Assembly: GCA_021613375.1 (NCBI GenBank)
Contig: CM038705.1
Span: forward strand, 4,501,364-4,565,363
Source of the DNA: Megaleporinus macrocephalus
Taxonomy: Eukaryota > Chordata > Actinopteri > Characiformes > Anostomidae
Length of the DNA stretch: 64,000 nt
Direction of reading: 5' to 3'
Of the stretch, positions 45,726-58,145 are shown one piece after another. Numbering within the stretch: the first letter of the stretch is position 1; each line of letters opens with the position of its first letter. Both the position numbers and the translations under genes were made by a program. The notes below the pieces were generated by a model that had not been told where the DNA came from, searched no databases, and saw nothing but the letters and a program-made list of their open reading frames with translations.

Positions 45726-46984
45726 TTTTTAGCAGAATGTCGTGCCGTCTTGCTGATCACCAACATATTTTTCTTTAGCATGTACAGATACAATTCAGAT
45801 GTCATTGTTCTATCAATGTTGGAAAGTTGTGCTGACCTAGAGCCGTAATACTACCACCACCATGTTTCGCAGATGGCGTACAGTCCTTATGCTAAAATGT
45901 AGTGTTCTTCATTCTTCACACGCTTCTAATTTGAACCAAAATGTTCTACTTTGGTCTCGCCCATCTACAAAACCCTTTTTACCAAACCTTCTGGCTTGTC
46001 CATGTGATCTTTATAAGAAGAGTAGTGGGTTTCTGCTATTGGTCAGTGTTCTCTTGAGGTCTGTTCATCTAAAACAGTAACTCCTCTAGGTTATCTCCTC
46101 CATGTTATCTCCTCTAGGTTATCTCCTCCATGTTATCTCCTCTATGTTATCTACTATGTTATGCTCTATTTTGTCTATTGTGGCTTTCTGTGTCTCAGTG
46201 TGGCCCAAATGTAACAAAGTATTGACCAAATGCTAGGTGGCGCTCTGTGACGTGCACCCCAGATAGCGTGAACAACCCAGATAGCAAGCAGCTATCTGTC
46301 CGATGGCTTGAATAGTTCAGCACCCCGCTGACCAATTTCCACTGCTGGAACGCTAGAGATGATGACGATCTAGACCTTGGCTTGAGGAAATTTCCTGTAA
46401 CTAGACCTTACTGACTCTAATTAAACACCCCAGCACTGGACCAACCCTAACCATAACCCATTCCCACCAATAATTGTGAACACGTGAAGAACCATCATTT
46501 TGGTGCGCTAGCTTCTTTGAAGCTATAACCAAACTCTACAAAGTAATCAATTTAAAAAAATTAATTAGTCCCACTAGAATTCGTCCCATTCCTGCTAAAA
46601 CCTATTGGCAACATTTGGCAACATTTAGTCCACTGTCGTCTGCCGTGTAGATATTTGGTCCTGAGCCCACCCGCATGCAAGGTTAATTGAAGTCCAATAT
46701 TTGCCACATTCTATTCATAATTGAATGAATAATTGAATTTGTGTGGTGTGTTGGCCATTCTTTAGAGCACTTTCCACACAGAGACTTCAAATGAACTATG
46801 ATGTATTGAAGGGTTAATCTAACTGATTCCATCAAAGAACATCCACAGACCAACCTTAGACATGATGGTCCGAGGTCCCCGTCCTCTGAGCTTTTCGTTC
46901 CTACCAGCATAATAAAATATGATATGAAAGAGAAGCTCATAAACTTGTAAACTTCTAACAATTCAGTCATATTTTCAACAAAGT
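45726..46984. other. single-copy sequence with a 14-bp mini-array
   Basis: Unique apart from about five 14-bp units at 46081-46152, alternating CTCCTCTAGGTTAT and CTCCTCCATGTTAT (TTATCT, a GATA-type site, spans each junction). No supported gene. Confidence 0.55.
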
Positions 46985-47110
46985 GGCAGTACATAGTGCA
47001 GAGGGTGTCACCTCTCACAGTAAGAAGGGTCTGGGTTCGGATCCCCAGCTGGGCAACCAGGGTCCCTTCTGTGTGGAGCTTTACTGCTAGTGGGCCAACA
47101 GTGGTCCGCT
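46985..47110 (+). mobile_element. SINE head remnant with B box
   Basis: GGTGTCACCTCTCACAGTAA, GGTCTGGGTTCGGATCCCC and TTCTGTGTGGAGC follow the same block order as the SINE at 30910. B box GGTTCGGATCC is one base from the usual pattern. No A-box array here. Confidence 0.6.
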
Positions 47111-48130
47111 AAACTCTTGCTATCAGGGAGTGTTCTAGTGTAGACACCAACATTAAAAAACTAAATGTTTTAGTGACGACCACACACCAGAAAACAAATA
47201 AAATTTTAACTTAGCTTTCACTCTCAGATTACCTCCGAATACATGTCATTGTAGCCCCAGTTAGCTGGAACTAGGCCTACGCTGTGGCATGTATGGGCTG
47301 CTAACTGTAACGCTACAATCCCAAACACCACAGCTCCAGTTTGTCTTTGTGTCACTCATTAATCAACTAAACTTGCGTCAACAGAGCAACGCTTAGTCAG
47401 AAACAAACCTGTATGGTGGTTTTAATTACAGTGTTTGGGTCTGTAGCCAGCTCGTTAAGCTAACACTAAGTTAGCCAAACAAGCAGCAGATCCAAACGAG
47501 ACTGAACAGGTTTAATTTCACCTTTCTGTCTATTTTTTTGTGACTTCACTCCTTATAACGTAGCCATAATGACCATCAAAACTTCTTAGATGATGTAGTC
47601 AGTTAGCCAGAGTTAGTTCCAGTGCTGTGTGCTACGCAAAGCTATTCTGGTAGCTGTGCTCTGCTATATTATTATATTATTATATTACAGCTGTGTTTAA
47701 TACTGAGAACGAATGTTAATTAAGCTGAATGAGGAATTAACTCTATGAAGTAAAGCTTGTGGCCGGCCTAGTGAGGAGTTGGTTTTAGCTCTATTAAGGC
47801 GGCTACAGCTAACTAGGTTAACTGACTAGGCTACAGCTAAATGGGCTAACTTGTTTTCTAGCCTCAGCTTTAAGGTTCTTTAAGATACTCTAAGGTGAAC
47901 GTTGTTAGATTATCACAGAAAATCAAATGAAAATGAATTCCGACATTCTTAAAAAAAACATTTTTGCTGTTAATTCAGTGTTTGAGGTGTAAACAAAGAT
48001 TCAGAGTAGTTTTGGTGTAAAATGGTTCAGATGGTGTTTACAGTGGTGGTGAATGGAGCCAGATGTCATCACGTCTGCAACACAAATATAGACATTTTAT
48101 TTACTATCAAACCCACCAGTGAACCTGCAC
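47111..48130. other. single-copy sequence
   Basis: Moderately AT-rich with several GCTAACT/AGCTAAC phrases (47440-47860). No gene recognised. Confidence 0.5.
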
Positions 48131-48345
48131 GTGTTTATATGGAATAATATGTTTTCTTTGTGAACTATTTTGCCTCACAGTGCCCTGCATGTATCCCTCC
48201 ACCATGAATGGATTTTAGGTCCAAAATCTATCATAAACAGAAATCAGACAGGGTATTCATAACCATTTATTGTACTAACTTTCTGTGAGGGAGCTTTTAG
48301 AGGTGGACGTCTGGTTCCATTCACCACCACTGTGAATAGATAACT
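48131..48345. repeat. single copy of the 172-bp repeat
   Basis: TGCATGTATCCCTCCACCAT, GGGAGCTTTTAGAGGTGGAC and TTCCATTCACCACCACTGTG match one unit of the 38-40 kb array. The unit therefore exists outside the array. Confidence 0.85.
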
Positions 48346-49610
48346 ACACAGAAAGTTTTGGATTCCATGATTAGTTTGTTTAAATATGAATATTAAATGA
48401 ATATTTAAGTAAATATCGAAATAAATATTAAAACCTAACTGGACCAGTGACTAGCATGAATCACGGGAACCAAAATGTCCAACTGGTGGAGCACAATGTG
48501 CCGGCCTGACGTTTTAAATACGATCACAGACACGAGACTGTTGTGCCAGAATGGACGAGTGGTCACATCAAAGCTGTGGAAAGCTGTCAGCTTGAGCTGG
48601 GAAATACAAAAAACGGACTTTGGAGGCCAGAAAGCAGCGCTAGGCTAACAGTACACGCACTGTTCCAGCACGAGGCTGCGGATCTGCTGCTTTGTGCCGT
48701 CATGCCGGTTTGATGTGGCGAGGTTGGCCGAAACGTCTCTTTTCATAAGACGAACTGCTTTTTATCCGTCTAGGCTGTTCGTTTGTGTTTGTGGAAGTAC
48801 ACAACGTTAAAGCGGAGGAATTGTTTCAGTCTGTGTTTTAACGGCGCTGCTGGAAAACTCTGCGGAACACATTTCGTAGCAGTGCTTTCACCCACCGTGA
48901 CCTTTAAGCAGTTTGTTTACCACATTGTTTATGGATTTATGTGTCAGACGTAACCAAATACATGCACGCGAGAGTTTCAACAGCTCTGGTCAAGCGACGT
49001 GTTACCACATCCTCGTGTGTCATCATCAAGCTGAAGAACCATTTCGGCCTGCAGATGGTTCTGTATAGAACTCATGGATGTAAATAAAACCATGGCCTTT
49101 GCTTAAGAACCCTTGAGGAACCATCTTTTTGGTGTGCAAATAGCCAATCACAGCACATTTTTGCCAGTTTTTTTTATTTCTGCTAGTAGAACCAGTAGGA
49201 GCACCAACAGCCCCAAATGACAGTGTTCTTCTCAGTTTTTGTTAGCACTTGCAGCTAAAGCTAACATTAGCTGGAAGATAAAGTCACTCTGCACTATTCT
49301 ATCACCAATAAGAGTGTCAGAACGTGAACATGCTTATGTTTTGATTGAATTTTTTGAATTTTTCATTTCAAAAAGTACAAATAAGTTTGTTATGAAGCTG
49401 AGGCTAATGCTAAAATTATTACCTAGTCTTCACAGATTGGGTATTTTTGCTTGACTTAAATATCAGCACATGATTCTGTATATTTTTTGGCTTTTTATGC
49501 TGAAAAGTACCTTATTTTGCAAGTAAGCGCTAGTAAAATTAAGCTAATTAGCACACATAGATAAAAGAACAGAAAGACAATTAAACTCTACAGTAAAAGT
49601 ATGAAAATAG
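48346..49610. other. single-copy intronic sequence
   Basis: No tandem structure. Small frame at 49239-49454 has no recognised features. Confidence 0.5.
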
Positions 49611-49614
49611 CTGC

Positions 49615-49895
49615 ATATTGTCACTGTCCAAAAAAAAACCAAGCATTTCCAAAATGGCAACTTCTCAGGAAAGAACAAAAACTGTCTTCACTTTCAATGT
49701 AAGTCTATGGAACCAGAGTTTTTTCAAGCTGTTTTGGGGCATTTCTATTGGTCCTTTCATCATGAATTTTTTACACAATGTAAACAACAGCTGTGTTTAC
49801 ATTGTGTAAAACAGTTGTGTTCAAATGATGCAGAAATATAAAATATAAATTGACAAAAATGGAGATGCATGTTTTTCTTTGGACAGCCACCATGT
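49615..49895 (+). mobile_element. dispersed TTTCAATG.. element
   Basis: CTTTCAATGTAAGTCTATGG, GGCATTTCTATTGGTCCTTT, a self-complementary TTACACAATGTAAACA / TGTTTACATTGTGTAA pair around 49770-49810, TCAAATGATGCAGAAATATA and GCATGTTTTTCTTTGGACAG. Confidence 0.8.
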
Positions 49896-49914
49896 GTAAT
49901 GTTTTGAAAGCCAG

Positions 49915-50460
49915 TGGGCTGGTCAAACAGCAACACCTAGCTGGGCCACCAGCTAAATCAGCGGCAGACCAGTATAAACCAGCGTAGACCATCTTTGATT
50001 AGCGTAGCTTCGACGTTCAATGAAAACCAAGTATCCCCATTTTTTACAATTTTTAGTTTTCCACATAATTTGAACTCTACTAAATTCTTTATGTCACATC
50101 AAAATTTCAAGATGATTGGACCAATAATAGTGTTCTAAGATTGCTTTAAACAAAATACCTTTCCATTAACTTACATTGAAAGCATTAATGTTTTTTGTTT
50201 TTGGAGATATTTGGGTTTTATGATTAGCGGAGATAGAATTCATGCTAGTTTTTCCAACAGTATACTTACACCTGTACTTACCTAGCTACCTAGCCTAGTT
50301 AATGTAAATGGCTAATCACCCAATGGTCATGTCCCAAGTGTTGTATGCTTGTATGCTGGTCAACCAGCATGACCAATCTGGATGACCATCTTAACCAACA
50401 CTAGATTAGCACTACACCATCCAGCATAGCCCAGTACTGCTAAACATCAGCTGGTGTTCC
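49915..50460. mobile_element. GCTGGT/ACCAGC repeat flanking an inverted TTTCAATG.. element
   Basis: 49915-50000 (GCTGGTCAAACAGC, CCACCAGCTAAATCAGC, GACCAGTATAAACCAGCG) and 50340-50460 (GCTGGTCAACCAGCATGACC) resemble a common fish repeat of ACCAGC phrases. Between them, about 50030-50220 is an inverted, diverged copy of the dispersed element (GATTGGACCAATAATAGTG, TTAACTTACATTGAAAGC). Confidence 0.6.
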
Positions 50461-51125
50461 TTACAAGCACGTACATAACTGCTAGGCACCTGACCGGTGC
50501 TGGCCGCCATGCTAGCACATCATTTTGGCCTAAAGATAGAAGGTTAACATCCCGTCCTGTCCTAATCTGAACCCTGTGACCTCGGAGCTGTTTAGTATGC
50601 CAGTGCAATTTTCCCAAGATCCTCAGAGCCGAAGCCTCTGGCCTAATCTGCTTTCTTCCGGCCCTGGCTGCTTCCCATCTTGACAAATGTTTCGATTCTC
50701 CTCACCGTGGAGGAACTGTTTTGCCTGGAGTGTGCTCCAGTTCCGCTGTTCGTAGACGCTCATTCTCCCATACTGTACATATAAACCACCAAAAGTGCTT
50801 CTCCTTTCATTTCATGGTGCTTAGCAGAAAACAGAGGGCTAAAAAACTTTCAAAGGGTTTTTGTTTTGCTAGCGTTGTAGGAAAAGTGATAAGCTGTTCT
50901 GTTTCTGTTGCATCCATGCTTCAGAATGCCCTTTAGAAATCAGTGGTATACAATAGAGATGAGTTAGAATTTCAGAAAATTTTCGAAAATCAAATACTGA
51001 ATAAGCTGTAAGCTTTATCGTACTTTCTCATGTTTGAGAACCATAAGCCTATTCTCCAGCAGATGGCAGTATGGAGCCGGCTTCAGAGTTTCTACTTTAT
51101 AAATACTTTAAGTTGGCTTCTTACT
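50461..51125. other. single-copy sequence
   Basis: No repeats. A small antisense frame at 50447-50686 and a + frame at 50721-50936 show no recognised features. Confidence 0.5.
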
Positions 51126-52510
51126 TGGTGTAAATATCACAGTACCTACATTTAGAGTTATACATTCAACCTAATGAGAAACTGTACTCAGTTTATATAC
51201 AATACCTACATTTAGAGTTATACATTCAACCTAATGAGAAACTGTACTCAGTTTATATACAATACCTACATTTAGAGTTATACATTCAACCTAATGAGAA
51301 ACTGTAACTCAGTTTATATACAATATCTACATTTAGAGTTATACATTCAACCTAATGAGAAACTGTAACTCAGTTTATATACAATACCTACATTTACAGT
51401 TATACATTCAACCTAATGAGAAACTGTAACTCAGTTTATATCACAATACCTACATTTAGAGTTATACATTCAACCTAATGAGAAACTATAACTCAGTTTA
51501 TATCACAATACCTACATTTAGAGTTATACATTCAACCTAATGAGAAAATATAAACTTGGTTTATATACAATACCTACATTTAGAGTTATACATTCAACCT
51601 AATGAGAAACTATAAACTTGGTTTATATCACAATACCCACATGAGAAACTGTAACTCAGTTTATATCACAATACCTACATTTAGAGTTATACATTCAACC
51701 TAATGAGAAACTGTAACTCAGTTTATATCACAATACCTACATTTAGAGTCATACATTCAACCTAATGAGAAACTGTAACTCAGTTTATATCACAATACCT
51801 ACATTTCGAGTTATACATTCAACCTAATGAGAAACTGTAACTCAGTTTATACCACAATACCTACATTTCGAGTTACACATTCAACCTAATGAGAAACTGT
51901 ACTCAGTTTATATACAATACCTACATTTACAGTTATACATTCAACCTAATGAGAAACTGTAACTCAGTTTATATCACAATACCTACATTTAGAGTTATAC
52001 ATTCAACCTAATGAGAAAATATAAACTTGGTTTATATCACAATACCTACATTTAGAGTTATACATTCGACCTAATGAGAAACTGTAACTCAGTTTATATA
52101 TCACAATACCTACATTTAGAGTTATACATTCGACCTAATGAGAAACTGTAACTCAGTTTATATACAATACCTACATTTAGAGTTAGACCTTCAACGTAAT
52201 GAGAAACTGTAACTCAGTTTATATACAATACCTACATTAAGAGTTATACATTCAACCTAATGAGAAACTGTACTGAGTTTATATATCACAATACCTACTT
52301 TTAGAGTTATACATTCAACCTAATGAGAAACTGTAACTCAGTTTATATATCACAATACCTACATTTAGAGTTATACATTCAACCTAATGAGAAACTGTAA
52401 CTCGGTTTATATACAATACCTACATTTAGAGTTATACATTCAACCTAATGAGAAACTGTAACTCAGTTTATATACAATACCTACATTTCGAGTTATACAT
52501 TCAGTCATAC
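51126..52510. repeat. 60-bp minisatellite, about 23 units
   Basis: Unit with ATACCTACATTTAGAGTTAT, ACATTCAACCTAATGAGAAA and CTGTAACTCAGTTTATA. Length varies between 60 and 64 bp because of a TATCAC/TATATCAC indel. One unit near 51636 is truncated. Confidence 0.97.
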
Positions 52511-53130
52511 ATTCCATAAAAGAGCACATTCGTGGATGGAGCCGTGATTGGGTGATTAAAGAAATCTGGGATCATAACAGCATATCCTTTATCAGAGAAG
52601 GGTAGCAGAGAAAAGATGAGATAAGTGCAGGGAGTAAAGGGCAGGAGAGAGATTTAAGGAGCGAGAAAGAGAGAGGGAGAAATGGTGGTGACCTTTTCTC
52701 GGTGTCAGCTGCTTTAGGAGCTGCAGGACGCAAATAAAACCCAACTAAAATAGCACCTTTGAACCCTCATGGCTCATGTCACAGTCCCGCGTGGCCTCCT
52801 GGGTCTGATACTCGGAAGAAGGGTTTAAGATTTAGCTGCAGCCATGTGCTGCTTCCTGGACATCTCCCCAGGCTGCTTTCAGACGGCTAATGGAGGTGTA
52901 AAAATGCTCCAATTACTATGTTGGGATGCACAAAATAGCCTGACCAAGGTTTTAGTGAGTTCACACTAAAAAAACAACCACAGCAAGACGTTTACAAGAG
53001 CCGTATAAAAGGACTAGTCCATTTATAGTCCTGTTTACATAGTAGCACAGTTCACAGGTGTCCACCTCTAGACAGTAAACAGCCTGAAAATATACTTTCA
53101 ACTCACTCTTACCAATAAAAAAATACCAAT
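52511..53130. other. single-copy sequence
   Basis: No repeats or recognised gene. Confidence 0.5.
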
Positions 53131-54150
53131 TTTATTATACCAATTTTTTGTTTGTTTATTTCTATAAAGTTGATATTGTAAAAGTTTCAAAACATGCTGT
53201 TACATGCTGAGTATGATTCTAAGTCTTGAACATTAATTCTACATTTTTTGAGCCATGATTTTAAACTTAATCCTAAACTTTAGGATAATGATTTTTAAAA
53301 GTTGAACCAAGATTTTAAATGTTTGAATGATGATTGTAAACGTTTAAACAGTAAATCAATCTTTTAAAAAAGTGATTTGAGCCGTGTTTCCAAATTTTGG
53401 ACAATTGTTACAAACTTTTGGATAAAGATCCTTAACTTTTGGACAAAGTTTTTTAATGTTTGAATGATGATTGTTAACATTTAAACAGTCAATCAACCTT
53501 TTAAAAAGTGATAACATTTTGACTACTGTAAACTTTTAACATTCATTTTACGTTTTTTGAGCCATGATTTTAAACTTTATACAATAATCCTAAACTTTAG
53601 GATAATGATTTTTAACAGTTGAACCAAGATTTTAAATGTTTGAATGATGATTGTAAACGTTTAAACAGTAAATCAATCTTTAAAAAAATTTTTTTAAACA
53701 TTTTGAAAATTGTAAACTTTTAACATTAATTCTGCTTTTTTTGATCCATGATTTTAAACTTTGGACAATTATTAGAAACCTTTGGAAAAAGATCCTTAAC
53801 TTTTGAACAAAGTTTTTAAATGTTTGAATGATGATTGTAAACATTTGAACAGTAAATACAACACTTTTGAACATGGTAACATTGATTCTGAATTTTGAAC
53901 CTTGTAAAGTTTTAACATTGATTTGTAAATTTGAACATAGGAAGCTTTTAACTTTGCTTCAAAATTTTGAACATTGTAAAGTTTTAACATTGATTTGTAA
54001 TTTTGAACATAGGAACCTTTTAACTTTTATTCTATATTTTGAGCAGTAATTGTAAACTTTTAACTTTAATTTAACATTTTTAAACAGTTACTGTAAACTT
54101 TTAACTGTTGAGTTTAAACTTCTAACTTTGATTCTAAATTTTGAACAGTG
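53131..54150. repeat. AT-rich degenerate repeat
   Basis: Phrases TAAACTTTTAACATT, GAATGATGATTGTAAACGTT and AATTTTGAACATTGTAAAG recur about every 30-50 bp. A larger block (near 53240-53390) is repeated near 53570-53720 with an offset of about 330 bp. Confidence 0.85.
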
Positions 54151-55330
54151 GCAAATTAGATGAATTGCTGAAAAATACAAAAAGATTGTTTCTGTATGGT
54201 CATGTCTCAGTCTTGGTAACTTGTGGACTGGTCTTAGCTCTGGCACTGTGGTTGCAGTAGTTGAGTGAATGACGGATGGCTGTGATTGTTATGCTGTGTA
54301 AAAGACACAGGTGGATCTCCTCAGCCTGACAGGCAGGATCAGTGGAGGTTAAACCCTCAGACCCCCAGAGAGCCACCTGGTGACCCCTTAATACTGCTTA
54401 CGGTAGAAAACACTTACAAACAGTCAGGCAACTGAACACGCACATGCACAAGGGCCTCAGTGTTTTGAGAAAATTCAAGAACCTGTTTGTTTCTTACAGC
54501 TGCTTTGCTTTGGGATTAAATGTTGCTGTCAACTGTGTCAAATCTTTACTTGAAAAGATCTTGCTGTGTGTATTTATGACCCCTCTATTAGTTTAATAGG
54601 TGAAACTGTCCATTTATTCTATTATCACATCATTTTTCTTGCTCTAAGCATAATTTTAGCCAAACAACATCCTCACAGTGAGACACGTTAGATACTTAGA
54701 CTACATTTAAGATCATCTCTCCTGCCAGTATTCAGCTTTATTGCACAGTATATCATTAAAACCCATAACCGTCCCACTGAGGGTCCTGGAATATCTTTGA
54801 AGACTTTGTAGAGCTGAGATAACGTGGGCTGGGGGAGCTGTGCTGCTCATGAAAGGCCTTTGGTGGGTTCTGAGAGGGTTCTGGGAGTTGGGTGCTCCCT
54901 CCATTGTACTGAGTGAGCAGCAGAGAAGAGCTATCACTCCGCAGCGACCCCCTGATTCCTCCTCAGAAGGGGGTCGCCCTCCTCGTGTCAGCTCCCTGAT
55001 TGATGGTCCAAAGACACAATCCCATCTCCTGTGAACACTGTAGGCACCTTCTTTTTTCCTTTCCCTCGCTTCTTCTATCCCCCCTTTGTAACCCAGTGGC
55101 TGAAACAGAGTCCTCTTATTCGGGTAACCATGTGGAAAATATCCATAATAAACAGTTAAACTGGGGTGAGTGTAAAAAAGCTGCACTGCATAAAAAATAT
55201 TCTAAAAAGTAAAATGATTTTGTAAGCTTAAAAGTTTTAAACATTGTTTAAATGATTTTAGTAGGTGTGATATCACTGCACAAGCAAGTCATTTGGATTA
55301 AACATATTTCTTAAAATGTATAATATGAGT
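54151..55330. other. single-copy sequence
   Basis: Minus frame 54713-55186 (157 codons) and the antisense + frame at 54840-55034 overlap in a G+C-richer stretch. No domain, signal or splice context supports either as a gene. Confidence 0.5.
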
Positions 55331-55486
55331 ATAATATGAGACAATTTGATTTACTAAAGTAATAAATAAGGTAAAACATCTTGTAATAAACGTAAATTGA
55401 AAAATATAAGATCAGCTAGATTTAAAATCATTTTACTTGCCAAAATATTATTATTTTGCTTTATTATTGTTATTATTATTATTATT

Positions 55487-55520
<34 letters not shown>

Positions 55521-55715
55521 TTAAACTGAGAAATATAAGATAGATCAGCTAGATTTAAAATAATTTTACTTAAGTATTATTTTTGCAGTATGTAATAATA
55601 ATAATGATAATAAAAACAATAACATATTTTATAATACACTTAAACTGAGAAATTTAAGATAGATCAGCTATATCTAAAACAATTTTACATGGAAAAATGT
55701 TATTTTTTGCAGTAT

Positions 55716-55771
<56 letters not shown>

Positions 55772-55844
55772 CTTAAACTGAGAAATATAAGATAGATCAG
55801 CTATATTTAAAACAATGTTACATGCTAAAATATTATTTTTGCGG

Positions 55845-55899
<55 letters not shown>

Positions 55900-55973
55900 T
55901 AAACTCCGAAATATAAGATAGATCAGCTAGATTTAAAATAATTTTACTGGCCAAAGTATTATTTTTGCATTAT

Positions 55974-56034
<61 letters not shown>

Positions 56035-56129
56035 CAACACATTTTATAATTAACCTAAATGGAGAAATATAAGATAGATCAGCTAGATTTAAAACTATTT
56101 TACTTGCCAAAATATTATTTTGCTCTGTG

Positions 56130-56217
<88 letters not shown>

Positions 56218-56262
56218 CTTAAACTGAGAAATATAAGATAGATCAGCTAGATTAATTAAAAT
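55331..56262. repeat. composite repeat with internal (AAT)n tracts
   Basis: About seven units of 115-160 bp, each with GAGAAATATAAGATAGATCA, GCTAGATTTAAAATAATTTT and a variable (AAT)n tract (up to about 20 repeats). The tract orientation flips to ATT then AAT in the first and last units. Poly-Ile and poly-Asn frames are artefacts. Confidence 0.95.
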
Positions 56263-57640
56263 AATTTTGATGTTTATTTGTCACATACATAATAATACAG
56301 GGTACAATCAGCAATAAAACAATACAAATATAGAAAGTTCAAATATCTAAAATAATAAAAATACAAAAATAAGAGCAAGATACAGAGATACAGAATTATA
56401 TAATAATGGTGCAGTTTTGTAAAAGTTTAAGTCTTCTAAGTTAAATAATTTTCTGTACACTTTAATACACAGCTATTCTTTATTTACTACTGTACATATT
56501 TTATATTTAGTTTTATTTTTTTCCCCCAAATGTTAAAGCAACACTATATTAGGATTTGAGAATTTGGAGACCTCTCTGGTGGAAACATGTAACTGCCCAC
56601 AGTGTCAAGAAAAACCTATATAATGCTGCAAGTGAGGAATCTAACTTTTGGGGGTGTCTTGAATGAGATTTCAAAGAGAACTCGGTCAAAACTTAATGCT
56701 AATGCAGGACATGTTGTCTGAGAATGTTAGCAAATGATCTACTATTTTAGTCATATCTTCATCAGTATTTGAGGCCTAAACACTAAGCCAGACCTTCTTG
56801 TTAAGCCTCTATGTGCTAGGCTAATATATAAAGACAAATAAAGATATGACGTGACGTGAAAAGCTCCCATCTCTCATTGGCTGTTGTCAGAATCACCTGT
56901 TTACATTGCTGACCATCTGACACTACAGGAGCGTTTTGAATAGTAAAAATCATAAAACATCTTTCAAAATATTGCTGGGCCTGAATCCAAAGCTTCACTC
57001 TGTGCTGTAAAATGCTTCCAGTTACGCTTCAAGTTGTGAAAATTGTACGGAAGGGGCAAACTGGGGGTTAAATCAGGCCACAAAGTGTAGCGTAGTCGCA
57101 GCTTTAGCCAGACCAAAGTCTGCAGCCTCTGTCAGTACAAGTGGTGTTGAACTGGTGGGTCAGAGAACCAGGCCAGGAGAAGAAGTGAAAAGAAGCATAG
57201 ATTATATTTAGAGAGCTCCTGAAAGCTGAGCTGGTTCTGGTGCGGCGGTAGTACACATCCCAAAATGAGCTGAAAATATTTTTTTTATTTTTTAACCGTC
57301 CATTTATAGCAGTCTTCCAGATTTGTGGCTCAGCATGGTTGCTTTTTTTGCTGGTCATTTGATAGCTGCCTGAACGGCTGTGCGCTTTATTCCTATTAGG
57401 ATAAGATTAGAAGGGCTGCTAGCTTGCAGAAAATATCTCTAGCTAATAGTTTGAGTGGCTGCATCTATATTTCTTTCTTACTACATAGCAGCCTAACTGA
57501 CCTGTTTGTACTTCGCCCACAAAAATGATTTTTAGGGTTGTCCCAATCCGGTCCCAATCCAGTTTGTGTTTTGTATATACTTGTAATACGTTTCATCAGA
57601 AAAGAAAACTTTATTTATTCATTTTTCTGGCTAATGGAAG
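56263..57640. other. single-copy intronic sequence
   Basis: AT-rich on the left, no tandem repeats. Small minus frames at 56816-56998 and 57104-57358 show nothing recognisable. Confidence 0.5.
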
Positions 57641-58085
57641 GATATAGACATTAAATAGCGTTTGGTCCCAAGATTGAGCCTTGAGGTACACCTCAGAACC
57701 AAGGTTAATGGATCTAGGCAGTTGTAGCTCACAGTTTTCCTGTATCCCCTACTACCCTGGCACTTTTGCAGATGCTAAGCTCTGCCTCTCGGCTACTAGC
57801 TCCAAAAACATTTCATGGAGCTACTGCCAACCCTTCCTTGGGTCTCCCCTAGAAACGAAGCACTGCTCTTAGCCAGCTGAGACATCCAGGCACATCTTGT
57901 AAAGCTATGGACAGGTTTTCCCTAGCTCATGCTACTCTAGAACTTTAGGTAACCCTTGGCTTGTGGTAGCTGAACTACAGCTCACACATCTACAGCCAGT
58001 TTCACTGAATACTTACTGGCAGTACCAATGTCAGACTCATACCCTTCTACCATTTAAGCTGTAGATAGAGCATCAGTGTTGATGG
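57641..58085 (+). mobile_element. diverged duplicated element, copy 1
   Basis: GGTCCCAAGATTGAGCCTTG, a middle CTTGGCTTGTGGTAGCTGAA, TTTCACTGAATACTTACTGG and GTCAGACTCATACCCTTC occur in the same order as in 59660-59985, with strong divergence. The GGTCC(C/T)AAGATTGAGCC phrase is one I have seen in fish interspersed repeats. Confidence 0.6.
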
Positions 58086-58099
58086 GATGAAGATTAATC

Positions 58100-58145
58100 T
58101 TGGGTTAGGGCCCTAACCTTAATCCTAACCCTGACCCTAATCTTG
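58100..58145. repeat. telomere-like motif with head-to-head palindrome
   Basis: GGTTAGGGCCCTAACC is a perfect 16-bp palindrome (58103-58118) joining TTAGGG to CCCTAA. It is followed by degenerate CCTAACCCTGACCCTAA. Too short for a classical interstitial telomere array. Confidence 0.7.

Noticed and set aside
54713..55186. 157-codon minus-strand open frame as a gene
   Set aside because: No recognised domain, an overlapping antisense frame is also open, and there is no splice or promoter evidence. Chance in G+C-richer DNA.
58100..58145. true interstitial telomere array
   Set aside because: Only two exact TTAGGG/CCCTAA hexamers in palindrome plus degenerate neighbours; reported only as telomere-like.
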